In this document: piece by piece, positions 51,221-63,787 of the stretch
How the letters are laid out: every line of letters begins with the position of its first letter
How positions within the stretch are numbered: position 1 is the first letter of the stretch
Origin: Lunularia cruciata
Taxonomy: Eukaryota; Streptophyta; Marchantiopsida; Lunulariales; Lunulariaceae
Assembly (NCBI GenBank): GCA_948567375.1
Contig: OX419761.1
Coordinates: forward strand, 12,836,501-12,900,500
Direction: 5' to 3'
DNA length: 64,000 nucleotides
The notes under the pieces: model-generated
Databases searched by the model: none
What the model saw: only the letters and a program-made list of their open reading frames with translations
What the model was told of the DNA's origin: nothing
Made by a program: the position numbers and the translations under genes

Positions 51221-51352
51221 GAGATTGAAATACTCGCTTCCTGTCAGTAAGCCATCTACCCACTTTGGAAAAGGAAAGGAGACGGAGATTGAAATACTCG
51301 CTTCATGTTGTCAGTAAGCCATCTACCTACTTTGGAAAAGAAAAGGAGACGG
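51221..51352 (+). repeat. 64-bp tandem duplication
   Basis: Units begin at 51221 and 51285 with GAGATTGAAATACTCGCTTC. Both continue through GTCAGTAAGCCATCTACC and CTTTGGAAAA. The second has a few extra bases and two substitutions. Confidence 0.85.
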
Positions 51353-53405
51353 AACTGATTGAACTCGACCACGAAAAACCGAGATGAAAAGAGCACTGTC
51401 TACCTAGAGCTGAAGTGATTTCAGTTCATTGACATGATCGAACGACGATGCAAAAATCAGAGCGAAACACCGATGCAAAAGTTGTAGGGGCAAAAGGAAA
51501 CATAGGGAAAGCAGAAGTGCATTTATGAAGGTCGTGTGTAGAACACACGGCATTGCTTGAGCTTACACATCCCCAAGAGATAAAGAGTGACATAATGTTC
51601 GATTTGTCGAAGGCACGAGTGGGACTGGGTCAATCATTCAGGAAGCATCATCCTCGTGGACCTAAACTTTCCTCTTCTCCCATGACTGTTTCCATGAGCT
51701 CATGTTCGTCGTACCGAAATCCCAGAATAGAAGCGAGGCCCTACATTCAGAATCTGTTCTATCAACTTAAGCTGAATTGACGGATGATTCCCAAAAGCAC
51801 TTGACTGAAATATGATGACTTTGAGTGGACTTCTGTCCACATTGCTACAAAGTGTGATTTCTCCTAGAACGACTTACACTAAATACAGGGTCAAAGCTGA
51901 AGGTACTGTCTTCAACTTCATGTTGCACTAAAATGAGCTATCAATGCTATGCAAGATGAACTCAAAACCCTGAAACGAGTCCCACAAAAACGACTGCTGC
52001 CGTCAAATATATCCGTACCATGGATATGATTCAATGCATATGACGTTGGTTTGGGCAAGAAAAGCTGCAAAAGGGAAGTTAACTTCTTGAGGCAAATAGC
52101 CAGACTAGAACTGCATTCACGAGGTAAGCGTTTTGGTCTCGGGCATTTCATCTCAACTCAGCATACAGATCTCGTTCAGTGCAGTCGACATCACCAACAT
52201 TCATTGAGTAAACATCGCTTTCAAGTGAAAAGTTACGTGTTCGAGAAGAATTCACGTTGAAGGTACAAAGTTCAATGGACTTCGTCTGAGAAATGCAGAC
52301 ATTCTTTTACCCTCCTGCTCGATACTTTACAATTTTCTATGGCTTCTCTCGCATGTCTGTTCTGAGTGGGATCTCTTTTACTGTCTTCCGTTGGATATTG
52401 ACTCGTTACAAGCACAAGTAAGCGGATGAGCGAGGTCAATTAAAAGCAAGGACTCAACTCACCTTGTCATCCGCCTCACCAAGACGGCAGTAAAACTTTG
52501 ACCAAATCAATCGATGGGCACATAGCACGAAGAATTTGCTGGAGTGAAGTACTTTCAGACGATTGGATCCAGGGAGGGACTGAAGACATGAACAATCCAT
52601 TAAAGTTATCTCCTGTTGGAAAGAGTTTAGAGCTGCTCTTCCCTCGAGTTAAGGAGATGGAAAACATGTAATGCAGAATCTTAGTTCTGAGGATAGAGTT
52701 AACTAGACCTGGACACAGGGTCGTGCAGGTTCTGGAGAAACTAGTTGGACAATTTGCCCTTTGAGCCATTCCATCTTTATAACAACAGAGTGCTCTGGTG
52801 AATCCCAGGCACTTTACCATAGATGCCGTCCTGACCGAAGTCACTGAGCCTCTGAAGCATGGACGGAAAATTACTATTTCATGATCTATACAAGAGCTAC
52901 CTACATCAGAAATGGTGGCAAGGGTTACACACCCAACAATATTGGGTAAGATCAAACCATGAAAGTGTCGAAAATTCACGAGAACATCTAAGGTATAAAC
53001 TACATTTTGTGCAGAGACTCAAGGGTTTCGCCTGGTGCAACAGAAATTGTAAAGGGCCAGGAGGTATGGACAGAGAATAGTCAGACGTTGGTTTGTCCTC
53101 CCTATCCTGTTTCCCAAAGTTGGTGAATTGCTGAACTTCCAAGGCTTCTTTTGTCTTTGATAAGAATCACTAAGGCGGTTAGGTATCGATTCTAGGTTAC
53201 AGCTCCACCAACTAACCTCCAGATCTTCAGACCACCAAAAATTACAAAAAAGTTGCTCGTTGCTATCAGTGATAAATCGCAAGAATGCTCCGGAGACGTC
53301 AGGATTTCTAGCCGTTATCCACATGGTTATACAAACGGTGTTGGTCCGCAGAAACACTATGAGTAGATTCCCTCTCCTGATTTCCATCCCCAACCATGAA
53401 CATAC

Positions 53406-56400
53406 TTATGAATCATCGGGAGTCCTTGACATAAATATCCCGTTTTGCCATATTTCCGTCCACCTGAAACATTCATCGAGATTCATTATCAGGACACAAA
53501 AAGGACAGGTTGCATCCCTCATTCGTCTTCATGTACCGCATATTATGTCATACACCCCGACGGCTATCACGTGAGTGACAAACACATCCTTGAAGCGTCA
53601 AGGCATGTTGGAACAATTATTACTGAAACACACATGTAGCTTATCGTAACGAAGCACTTGCTAGCCTATTTCCCCCGAAGTGATTACCTGACACCGGAAG
53701 CTTCAATATGTAAACATTCGCCGTGTCGCCAGTTTTCTCGGAATTGGCCAAAAAAGACATTTCCTTGGGCGGCATAAAAGCGGCCTTCTCCATGGGCCTT
53801 ACCCTTCCAAAAATTGGCGTACAACCTATCTCCATTGTGATAATACATCCATCCCTGTGAAATAAGATGTTGGTCATTCATTAGCAGCGAACAAGACCCA
53901 AACCAAACGTCAAAATTGGGATATCGTGTAAAGGTATGGTAAGGTATGTGTTACGAGAACTCGGTTTCACACCAGTGCATTGATGGATGCATAGGTCAAT
54001 GTCCAGGGTCGATTACACATACTGACAGATAACGCCTATTGGATTCTATCATATGAACAAAAGGAACAACATCCAGACTGAGCAAAGGATTGAACGACAC
54101 ACGCTTTTGCTTCAGGTTCTTTCAACCTATTCAAAGTAAATGGACAGACAACAGATAACTCTTTTGCTTCAAGTGAGAAACCGAGAACGTAAGTATTCTA
54201 GCCTGTCCGACGAAAGCTAGTAATGGATCTTCGCAGTTCCATAGAGGTTACCTTCCCATGCATCACATCATCTTTCCAAGACCCTTGAAATAGGTCACCA
54301 TTCGCATAGTAGAAAGCACCGGCACCAGCACGTCTCCCTAGCTTCCATTGCCCGTCATAAAAGCTACCATCGGAAAACGTCAGTCGCCCCTACAATTTCC
54401 AGCACAGAGATATATCAGATGGTTACCGCATATTTCCTTCGACTTAACTGCATAACTACCGTGCCGAAATACCTCAAAAGGATATCAAGTGTGGAAAAGG
54501 CCACCATTCCACCAGCTTCAACACCAAAGTATGATTCAATGAGGGCCAATTTTGGCCCTCATTCAATCATACTTTCAGGTGTTTCAAGGTGATTAGCATA
54601 TGCATGAGAAAAAGGTATGTACAGCAGTAATATTCCAACATAAAAGTAAGAAATATCTCCGTAAAACGAAGGAACATCAAATATATTCGTAAAGATAACT
54701 GACGAAATCCATAAAATCAGTGTTTCCTAACCCAGACTGAAGACAGCCAGACACTCTAGATCCGGGTCATATTAAATTGAAACATGAGCCGATGAGCTCG
54801 GCAGAATTCAGCTTACTTTGCCATCGGGCAGTCCAGTCAGGCAGCGACCCTTGTACACACCATTCTTGAACTCCATTTCCACCATTGGGGTGAGTTTCTT
54901 CTGACTTCGTTCGCTTTCCTGAGTATCATAAAAGGCAGCACTCAGTTACAGACAATGCATGCAAGTTCCCCGTCTGAATATTGCACGAAAACTTTGCAAA
55001 ATAGATCTTCTGTAAGGCCGGGAAATTACAGCTCGAAGTCAAAACTTTGCTCTCCCGGAGCTTAGGTGTTAAGGTATGGAGACACCCACAGCAACCTGGT
55101 CTTCAGCAGTGCACCTTACAGATTGAATCAGTCAAGGCATGAAGCCAATGCGCAAATGTGCTTACCAGCATGGATGATGCCCGTTGTGTGAGAGAAGGTC
55201 TCCTTCCCTCGTTGGTTGTCTCCTTTCCCATTACTAGAGCAGAAGCCGCATTATACATGCCCATCACTGCCCCTAAACCCATGTCCATCATCCGATTCCG
55301 GGGTACAGCATCAGGGTCTACAGGAACTGGATCTGTAGTTGCCCATCTGTCTGTGGCGTCCACTTCAAAACTAGAATCAAAGCTCTCGCTTGAACTGATT
55401 TGAGCTTGGTCACTGCTTAGCCTGACACCTACCGGCAAATATGCATCCGAGGTAGAAACTACTTTTGCAGGTCGTCTGGCATCTGCTCTGGCTTGTGCCC
55501 ATGCTTCTGCGACAGCGGAGCTTGGCCCTGATTCCCAACCAATGGCAAGCCACGACCTTTTACTCGCCGAGCTGGAGAGAGGAGCTTGAGGAGAACTTGG
55601 TCTTGCATCAAGCCTTCTTCTATCTTCTCTGGTTGTAGTTCTGTAAGAACGCACTGTTGCCTTCTTACCAGGAGATCTGTTTCCCTGTGTACGGTTTTCC
55701 TTCTGTGTAAAGGAAGCTCCATCTGTCGTGGCTTTCGAAGTCTGAGGCTCAACTCGTGATTTTTCTTGTACGAAAGAACTACTCTCGCTCTCATTATCCA
55801 CACTGCTAATCAGCGTTCTGGACAAGGTCGACAATCCGCCTTTAAGACTTCCCCGTGTCGAATTACCGATAGAACTGCTCCTCGCGTTTATTAATCTATT
55901 ACTTCCAATGGGTTGTGGGCTAGATGGACCATCAGAACCAGTCATGGAAGTCGTGGACGGCATGCCATCCTGAAGTCCATGTTCATCCCATAACTTTCTA
56001 CGGTCATTCAACCTGGAAATCATAACATACCACCAACGAATTCAGCGACAGGATGGCCCAATCCAAGGAGGTGACCTCCTTAGGTGATCCATGTACAACT
56101 AACTACATGAAAGAGCAATCTAGAATAATCCGAATAGAACATTTGTAGAATCAGCCAGATGGCGAATAGGTCGAACCCTTACCTCGTAATGATAATTGTC
56201 ACTAGTTTTACACTACGCTCCAGAGTGGAATTGGTAACGGCTGTTGGGACTACTTTTACTTCAGAACCCAACATATCACGTAACACGGACACAGCTTCAG
56301 CCATGTCTTCTCTTGTATGTCCAGCTGCGGCATTGGCCACCGTACAGATCACGAAGAGCTTTCCTCCCTGGATAGCCAATCGATATTCAGATTCCTTTTT

Positions 56401-59400
56401 ATGCTTCACCGCGACTTTAGGCAAACCAAAGACTTGCAGCAAGACTTCTACATAGAGCAAGCGGCATGCTGCGACCACAGCTGTAAGAACACCGTCCTCA
56501 AATGCTGCACATAGGCTGCAATAGTACCGAGAAGAAATCAATCTATTATAGCTCAGAGGCCTGTGTGAAGACACTTACCAAAAGAGGACTATCAAAAGCG
56601 GGGGCTCCGAATAAAGACTTCTCTATTGCTTCCTTCACATTCTGTCCTTTTCCAGATCCGAGCCAACCCTTCCCAGAGTTCTCCAACAACTGCATAAATG
56701 AGAAGCATCGTTAGACGGTAAAGATAATTCTACCACTGAAGGCAGTCTTTGCATATATATGATAGGCCCAGGTAAATCCCACAGAGTAAACACACTCGTC
56801 TAATCCGCGAAATTAGCGAGCTATACCTGGTGTTCAAGGAAAACAAGCTGCCATTCTCAAGAGCGAAGAATCAGTAAACAACTCAAGGGGTAGTTTCTAT
56901 TAGGCCCACGCTGAATTCATCGAAGAAATATATCTAATATTCACCACGCAACGAAGGTTTGGAAAGTCACCTTCCCACTAATTTGCACCATCCCTGTGTC
57001 ATCATTCGGCACACCGGTCGTTGCCTGTAGTTTTAGCAAGTTTGCACTGAATATGAGAAATTTGAAGTGTGACTCGCGCGGAGATATAACCAAATGACTA
57101 TTTGCTGCTGTGGAGCTCTCGGAGGTGAAGGAACTTCTTACCAACGAAATCTCAGATATAGCCGTGATGCTTGAAAGAACTGCATTGTTGGCCATGTCTG
57201 AAGCGTCTGATACAGTGACTGCTTCGCCCCTTAGCAACGCATCCTGCTCGACCACTAACACCGGGAAACTGTGACATGTTTAATACAGGCCAATTTGACG
57301 TGAAATATGTGCAGCAAAATCATCGGCGAGGATAGAAGGTAGGAATTGGTGTACTGAAAACTCTTGTGTCTAGACAGGCATGTAAACTACAAGATTAGTC
57401 GGTTCCGCAAATAGTGATACCCGGCAGCTAACACCAGCTGAATATTATCTGGTTGTTGAATTTCCTCTACAAGGAACATAATACAGTAGGTTTCGTTTTT
57501 AAAACATGAATGAGGCAAGTGTCTCAGTCCATGGCATGGTGTTCACTGACTTTCATGTGCAATTTACTTAGTACGCAATCTAGACATGAAAGAAACTTTG
57601 AGGGGAAAGATTACAAACCCAAAACCATATCCGTGCACTCTACCAAACTCTCAATTAGCTCATTCGCCTGCAAATAGTGCACGTGACGAAAACCAGAAGC
57701 AGTTAGGATGTGCACAAGTTGCTCTCTATCTTCAAAGTAGACTATAAAATTGCAAATTTGACGACTTAAGGAAAGAGGCACCTGAGCCAACTAGGCAGCG
57801 GCTTTGACAGAAAAGGTATAAGTACTCCAAATCTGTTTCTTGTCAAGATATTGTGCTACCTGATCCAATCGTTTTTGACCCTCGAATGTGAAGGGTTGAA
57901 TAAAAATGCCAACCACTAGCCAACCCTTAGCCCGGGCAGCCTTTATTTGTCGTGATGCAGATCCTATGCCAGCACCAGTTCCAGCTCCAAGGACCTGCCA
58001 ACCAGAACATCGTCAAGTTCCAACAGACAAACCTGATTGCCCATCACATCAGTTCCAGGATCTCCAAAAGCGATTATGTAGCATGAAAATAACCAGCTGT
58101 AACATGAAGCTAAACCTAAAACTCCTAGGTTCTAAGCAGATCGGTCTCTGCTCGAAGGCTGAAAAACGTACCAAGAAGAGAGTCCTGGGGTTGGTGCTCT
58201 GAATGATGGGGATGTCTTGGTTTCCCTCAGTTTCTGGGACCACGACAGCCGAGCTGTTATATTAGGCTTAAGGATGTCTTTAAGCGCTTGCTTCGTGTTT
58301 TAGGACACTTTCTCAACAGCCTGGGATTACATCAGGCGTTAGGACAGTCAGACTCTTGTCTACCCTGCCCCGCAGAGATCACGTTGTTATACACCCAAAA
58401 GCTCATTGATAGTGAAAGGAAACCATCCTTACCAGCAGTATTTGATAGTGAAATTGAACATTCAAGGTGATCAGACAGTTGGAAATTTTGAAGAGCTGAA
58501 TCAGAGCCATACATCCTACAAATCGTACAGCGACAAGCGTCAGAACAGAGTGTAGGAGGCGCAGCCTGGATCACAGGCTGAACAGAAAGCTAATAATTCC
58601 CAATTTCTTTCTTTCTTTTCTTTTATTTCTTTTCTTTCTTTCGTTCCCAATTTCTCTTAGTTTTAAAACCTCCCGATATGCCCAACGCTACGGGAACAGG
58701 AGAGCGCTGAGATCAGAGTGCAAAGCGCAACTAGCACTGTGTCCTTGACTTTCCTCCTCGTGGCTTTTCTTCCTCTAGTGCAGCTCTAGCTTCATCACCT
58801 GATGATTATAAACTATGGTCACAATATACTCCCTGGAGATACTGATCGATCTCCCAGTCCCTATCATACCACGGGTAAGAGGAAAGAGATCTATCGAAAT
58901 TCCTCAATTCAACACATCCCTTCACTGTAATGCCTTACGGTGAACTATTCTCACCTCTATCTGGATATTCTTCTTATAAAATCGAAGGCCATAGCTGAAG
59001 TGAAATTTGTAAGTTGATGAACCAACTGTAAGAATGGAGAAGAGAAATAATCAATAAGCTGTGAACTGACCAGAATTGCGCTGATGGAAGAAGGGACGAT
59101 TGCTGGCAGAAGTTGACAATAGCACAGGCCCTTGCACCAATGCCTATCACCCTCTGGTTCCTATCACCCGCTGCTACAGCTGCTATTTCAGAAGTCACCA
59201 TTACCGCTTCAAGATCACCATTTTCCCCTCTTTGTTCGTTCTTAGGTTGTCCGTTCCCATTACCACTCTGTTCACTCCTATTAAAGTTGGCGGGAGCTTT
59301 CACGGATTTGGATAACCTGAAACTACGTGTTTCTGTAGAAGCCTCACTAAATTCGCTTGTCCAATAATCTCCCTTTGGCACCCTACGAGTGGACCTAGCA

Positions 59401-59711
59401 AAGAACTGATACTTCTTCGTCTGATGATTGGAGGAGAAGCTCGTTCCTAATTTGAATAGCCACTCATGCCTCAAAACGCAACCTGTGTCGAATCCGGGCA
59501 ACCTTCTGTCGAAATCCTCCATGAAACTAAAAAACTCGCTACGCATCCGTCCACAACGCACAGCCCTTTTCCAGTCACCAGCACCAAATAATGCGATTCT
59601 CTTCCTACAAACATTACTACGGTCTTTTAAAGGCCCTCCGATTCTCTGCCCCTGTGTACTGCAGTCTGAAAGGCTACAAACTCCTGAACTCTTGCCACTC
59701 CACAGAGCCAT
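53406..59711 (-). CDS. ARC3: ARC3-like plastid division protein (FtsZ-like plus MORN repeats)
   Basis: Twelve minus-strand exons: 59711-59071, 58253-58172, 57994-57860, 57667-57615, 57268-56971, 56689-56579, 56515-56183, 56012-55166, 54918-54817, 54389-54252, 53854-53688, 53463-53406, about 987 residues. The first 150 residues are Ser/Arg-rich and transit-peptide-like. An FtsZ-like domain follows: VIGIGARACAIVNFC, then the loop VLGAGTGAGIGSA, then GIFIQPFTFEGQKRLDQ and LVVEQDALL...ANNAVLSSI. A Ser-rich middle (exon 8) precedes five MORN repeats (YKGR, YDGQWKLGRRAGAGAFYY, FQGSWKDDVMHG, YANFWKGKAHGEGRF, FFGQFRENWRHGE). It ends WTEIWQNGIF. ARC3 is a stromal inhibitor of FtsZ assembly that, with the Min proteins and PARC6, keeps the Z ring at mid-plastid. 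All intron phases close except exon 6 (phase 0) to exon 7 (frame needs phase 2). Angiosperm ARC3 is shorter, near 740 residues as I recall. Confidence 0.9.
54526..54575. repeat. Near-perfect intronic inverted repeat, 24-bp arms
   Basis: Arms 54526-54549 and 54552-54575 pair with one mismatch around a 2-base centre. It lies in the ARC3-like gene intron between exons 9 and 10. Confidence 0.87.
58603..58643. repeat. TTTC-rich polypyrimidine tract
   Basis: Interrupted TTTC units lie in the first intron of the ARC3-like gene. Simple low-complexity sequence. Confidence 0.8.
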
Positions 59712-61502
59712 CGTTGTTTAATATCTACAGAGTACATGCAAACCCTGCTACAAAGTTAGCTGCGTCGAAATCCCAAGAACATCCAAACTCTGCGCACCCC
59801 CATGCAGACAAGAAGGAGCACCGGGTGGCCTCCCACGGCTTGCCGTCGATATTTTCATACCCTGATTACAAGCTAATATGGGACCTTTCCCTTCACAATA
59901 TCCGCCAATCCTGTCAAAGCCAATTTACAACACTCCGAACCCAAATGCCTTTTTCAACCTGTCGATATTACACCAATTGGCAACTCTCGTCGCCAGCCTC
60001 CATATCCCTCAACTGTAGGAAACCGTCGGAGTACGAATTCTCGTGAAATTAATCACAAAAAGAGCACAGCAGAAGAGTAGAAGAATCGCAGCTCGTGGAC
60101 GCCATGTTTGAATCGAGAAATTTGCAAATCAAGAAACGGAGGGAAGTTCAGACCGAGAAGAGAAATGAATGAATGAATGAATCCCCAACACGAGAAGGAG
60201 CACGCCGTTGTTTGTCAACCACTCAGCGCCTCTGTTACTTTCTCCTAATTTCATGTCAATCCGATTCTGTTTTGCTGCTTTCCCTACTGCTGCTGCTGGA
60301 GCTCTGTGATTCTCGCTCGATCGCAGCTGGTAGGGGGTGGGGGACGAGGCAAGGGCCCACTCATCATTAAAATTCGCCATTTAAATTACTGTTTCGGCTT
60401 TTGTTTTTGTTTGCTATTTTTCCACTTTACCAGCGTTCGAAGAAATCGGCAAGTGCAGTTGTATAATCTCGACCGGCAGAATTTTGGTAATCCGGCATCT
60501 CGGGAGTTCCAGTCTAGAACGAAACTGGTGTGGTTCTAAACCCTTAGACTACCTCCGAAATGAAGAAACCATGCCCGCAATATCCCCGCGAAGTCAGCTG
60601 ATAACCGGTGGGTTCCTCCTTCAACCTGGAAGTGGACATATGCCGGGCAAATCTCCCCGAGCACTGACTGTAACACAACTGCTACTGTGGTTTCAGCTAC
60701 TGTTACTGCTACTCTACTGTGGTTGAGCCACAGTTTCTTCCATGCCCTCACAGTGCCCAGTACTGCGTGCTATCTACCACGCTGGTATCCCGACAGTTCG
60801 GAAGTATCCCACATACAGATGGGAGGCGCTGAAAGTTCATATTTCGATGTGAACTATCGATGTTAATCTTCGCAGCTTAATTTAAAAGAATTGGTTTGTT
60901 AAAGTATTTCAGCACGAAATGATTTCATCCAATGTTGCATAGTATAAATATATGCATGGATTTTATAAGAACTGACCATGATTCACTGCGTTCTCGATTC
61001 CCTGTCAAATATCCTCATCTATGTCTTCTTAAGGAACAAATTCGCTTGTTCTGTTTTGCATAGCAGTTTGGCATTTTGGTGGGCGAATATTTGCAAAGAA
61101 AGTCCACTATGTGCTTTTTTCAGCTTACCTTGATAAGGAACTTGATCAAAGAAAAGTTGACAAGAATTGACCAAAATAAAGAGAAAAAAAGAAAGGTGTA
61201 GTTTCACTGAGCTGTAGTTTCACTGAGCTGTAGTTGTGAACTGGCCAAGGTACCTTAAGCACTGAAACAAGGCTCTTTTCGGCCGAAATTCTCTTCAGAT
61301 CACTGATTGCCAGTATTGCCAGAACTCATGTGATTCTAAGACAACAGAAAATGGAATTTAAGATAGAGGTTGAGAGATTGGATACTGAGGGGGTGAAGAA
61401 ATATTCTTGGTTATCAGGACATATCCATTTAGAAGTTGATGTAGGATTTGTATTTTTTAGACGATATTGCTTTACATCATTATGATATCTTTATCAACTG
61501 AC
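59712..61502. other. Upstream flank of the ARC3-like gene
   Basis: The portion next to 59711 should carry the ARC3-like promoter and leader. The plus-strand open frame 59591-60046 runs antisense into exon 1 and has no domain. A GAAT run at 60165-60182 and a 16-bp duplication at 61201-61232 are the only clear patterns. No other gene is supported. Confidence 0.4.
61201..61232 (+). repeat. Exact 16-bp tandem duplication
   Basis: GTTTCACTGAGCTGTA is present twice with no gap (61201-61216, 61217-61232). Confidence 0.9.
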
Positions 61503-61661
61503 CTGGCATGTGGTTTCGCTTATGTTGTGAATTAATTGACCCGGAGTCAGAACTTTTGAAGATAAGCATAAAGTAATATCTAAGTGATGATGAAATACTG
61601 GATCTTTAAGGGAGGTAGAAACAATTTTCAGGTATGATTGGATTATATCCCCGGGATCTTC
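61503..61661 (-). CDS. Exon-like segment, unrecognised protein
   Basis: The 159-base stretch follows a CAG acceptor and ends at a CAG/GTCAGT donor, both on the minus strand. It is open in one frame for exactly 53 codons (begins EDPGDIIQSYLKIV, ends HNISETTCQ). Composition looks like a helical globular segment, with DPVFHHHLDITLCLSSKVLTPG in the middle. It could be an internal exon of the gene whose first exon lies at 63463-63181, but phase 1 there against phase 0 here means at least one more exon would be needed. I do not recognise the family. Confidence 0.33.
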
Positions 61662-63180
61662 CTGCCTAGAAGATTTATTTCCAAGTATTGTGAACATGCT
61701 AATTTCTATCGGTAAACATAGGAATTTTCGATAGAAATTTTTTTTTTTAGAAAGAGAGCCGTAAATGTATAAGGCACATTTGCAATATTTGAGTACAAAG
61801 AGCATTACCAATATTATAATCTTTCATAACATTAAGTAGGACTTTTAGTCGAATACCAATTAAGCATACGCATTTAAAAACCTTCTAGATTCAAATTCTA
61901 AATCATATTTATCATTTCGTTGTCTAGGTTTGACATGGCTTGTCTTTCAGATTCGTTTCCTATTACAAACGATATCTTAGCTACTGTAAACATATACTGC
62001 AATGCGTGAGAAGGATCAAAGAAGTGAAAATATCTAAAACAGATCATTAAAATGGATCTATTGGAGAAAAAGAAATTAATCTATAAGTTCTGGTGTAACT
62101 ACTGCAGTTGCACCTTACAGATGGGCAAGAACAATGAGTTAATGTAATATTTTAGTTTTAGTCTGACATTAAGTACGACATGTTGTTTGGACATTCTTTT
62201 TTCCATATGTAGTCTACTTCAAGCATATACATGAAAATCAAACTTAAAAACATATTATTCTTCACATAATACAAGCATCAAGATTTTACATGGAAAATAA
62301 ACAAAATTCCTTTTGAAATTCATTAGTGATAAATCCATAGCATCATAAACTCAATTCAGTTATTGGAAATCTATGGCTGGTAATTCCGTTTCAGTATACT
62401 GCTATAACGCAACATACTAATTCAATTACTTGGAGGATAAGATTATGATATATCACCAACATTACACAACTCTTCGATTATAATGGCACGTTTGGCACCA
62501 TTCGTCTATAATAAAGTAAGTGACAATAAGATGAAATCGTTCTCTATGCAAATTAAAGAAACACTAGGTACCAAAAATTCGACACACTACTCGCAGCATG
62601 GTGCTCCGAGTATAATTAACTCATGAAATCTAGCACCACTTAGCCCATTGTGCTGAACAACAATTTAAAAGGTTATCTTCAAATATAGTCTAATATGGTT
62701 TTCTCAATTTACTCCGAAAGAAATGTCAACGCAAATTCATATGGCTGTAATATACATGTCAAGTCTTGTATATTCCCATCCATGTAGATAGTCGTACACA
62801 TTTGTCGAAGTCATAGTAGCAAAGTGCGCAACACGCGAAAAAGTACTTGGTCTTTACACCATCATAGTTGAAAGTGTTCTTGACCAAACGGATGTTATTG
62901 ACGAGTACAATTAAAGGATAATAATGCTAAATCAAACAGTGCAATTAACGTAAAATACCTATCAATCACAAGACAGCAATATCACTCAACCAAAGATACA
63001 ATGCTATAAAACCAGGGCATTTAGTGGATCAGAACTGCAAGAAAAAACTTGGTGAACAAATTTTCGAATCACAACATTATATGGATACTGTAGACTCAAT
63101 GCCTGCTAGTCTGTTCATCGTGTACCCTAGGAGTAGGATTGAGAACAACATAAGACTCCATGTTCTGTAGCTTCTCTTAC
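61662..63180. other. AT-rich stretch between two exon-like segments
   Basis: No exon could be placed with confidence. Composition is clearly more AT-rich than the nearby ARC3-like gene. If the segments at 61.5 and 63.2 kb belong together, this is intron plus at least one missed exon. Confidence 0.35.
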
Positions 63181-63463
63181 CGACAGCATCAATCTGCTCC
63201 ATCTCAATTGCAGCCAATCTCCATTGCGGAGTGTAATTTTCATTCCACTGATCGTCCTCTCCAGGGTTGAATGAACCCAAAGAGTTGGTGTCCACAATGC
63301 TGCTGAATGGTATACAAACTCCCTTCTTGACGACTCCGCAGATTTTTTTTTCCGGGCGGGGCCTATCCCTGAACCTCAAAGGCGATGGCTTAGGGCGAGC
63401 TATGGCATTGCACCAAGGTGTGGTGCGAGTTCTAGCATTTCCCCAAGGGGAAACGCACGTCAT
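63181..63463 (-). CDS. Putative first exon, plastid-targeted protein of unknown function
   Basis: From the ATG at 63463 the frame runs 94 codons to a strong CG/GTAAGAG donor at 63181 (phase 1). The first 45 residues have many Arg, Thr, Pro and Ser and no acidic residue before residue 38, which is like a chloroplast transit peptide. The next part, NPGEDDQWNENYTPQWRLAAIEMEQIDAV, looks like folded protein. I do not recognise the family. The gene would continue leftward; only one further exon-like piece (61661-61503) was seen. Confidence 0.4.
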
Positions 63464-63576
63464 AATTTGTGGCAGAGGGGCTCGCCTGCGCGGCCCTCCA
63501 CCAAAGAAACAAAGTTAGCATCGTGCTAATCCATGGAGTTGGCGGGTGATCACTTGTGGTGTTGACAAATGAAGCA

Positions 63577-63787
63577 AGACAAATTTCTTCCCAAAAACTA
63601 GTCTTGCCAGTAGTTAGTTTTGCCTGCACTTTGACATCACCCATATATCGTGCTTACCAATCAGTGAACGTAACCGAATGGAAAAGACCAAGTTTCTTCC
63701 CAATAACTAGTTTAGCCAAAAGAAGTTAGTTTTGTCTGCACTTTTGAGATCACCCATATAGTGTGGTTACAAATCAGTGAAAGTAAA
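63577..63787. repeat. Approximately 105-bp tandem duplication
   Basis: Units near 63577-63674 and 63685-63787 share TTTCTTCCCAA.AACTAGT, GTTAGTTTTG.CTGCACTTT and ATCACCCATATA.GTG, ending in AATCAGTGAA.GTAA. They lie just upstream of the putative minus-strand ATG at 63463, so they could fall in its promoter. Confidence 0.8.

Larger units (their letters stand above)
48301..53405. other. Intergenic region downstream of the ARC3-like gene
   Basis: About 5.1 kb with no supported gene on either strand. Notable items are a 25-bp palindrome at 48534, a GATA tetranucleotide run at 49276 and a 64-bp tandem duplication at 51221, listed separately. The right edge should contain the 3' untranslated region of the ARC3-like gene. 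Confidence 0.45.

Noticed and set aside
59591-60046. 151-codon plus-strand open frame
   Set aside because: Antisense to the transit-peptide exon of the ARC3-like gene; no domain.
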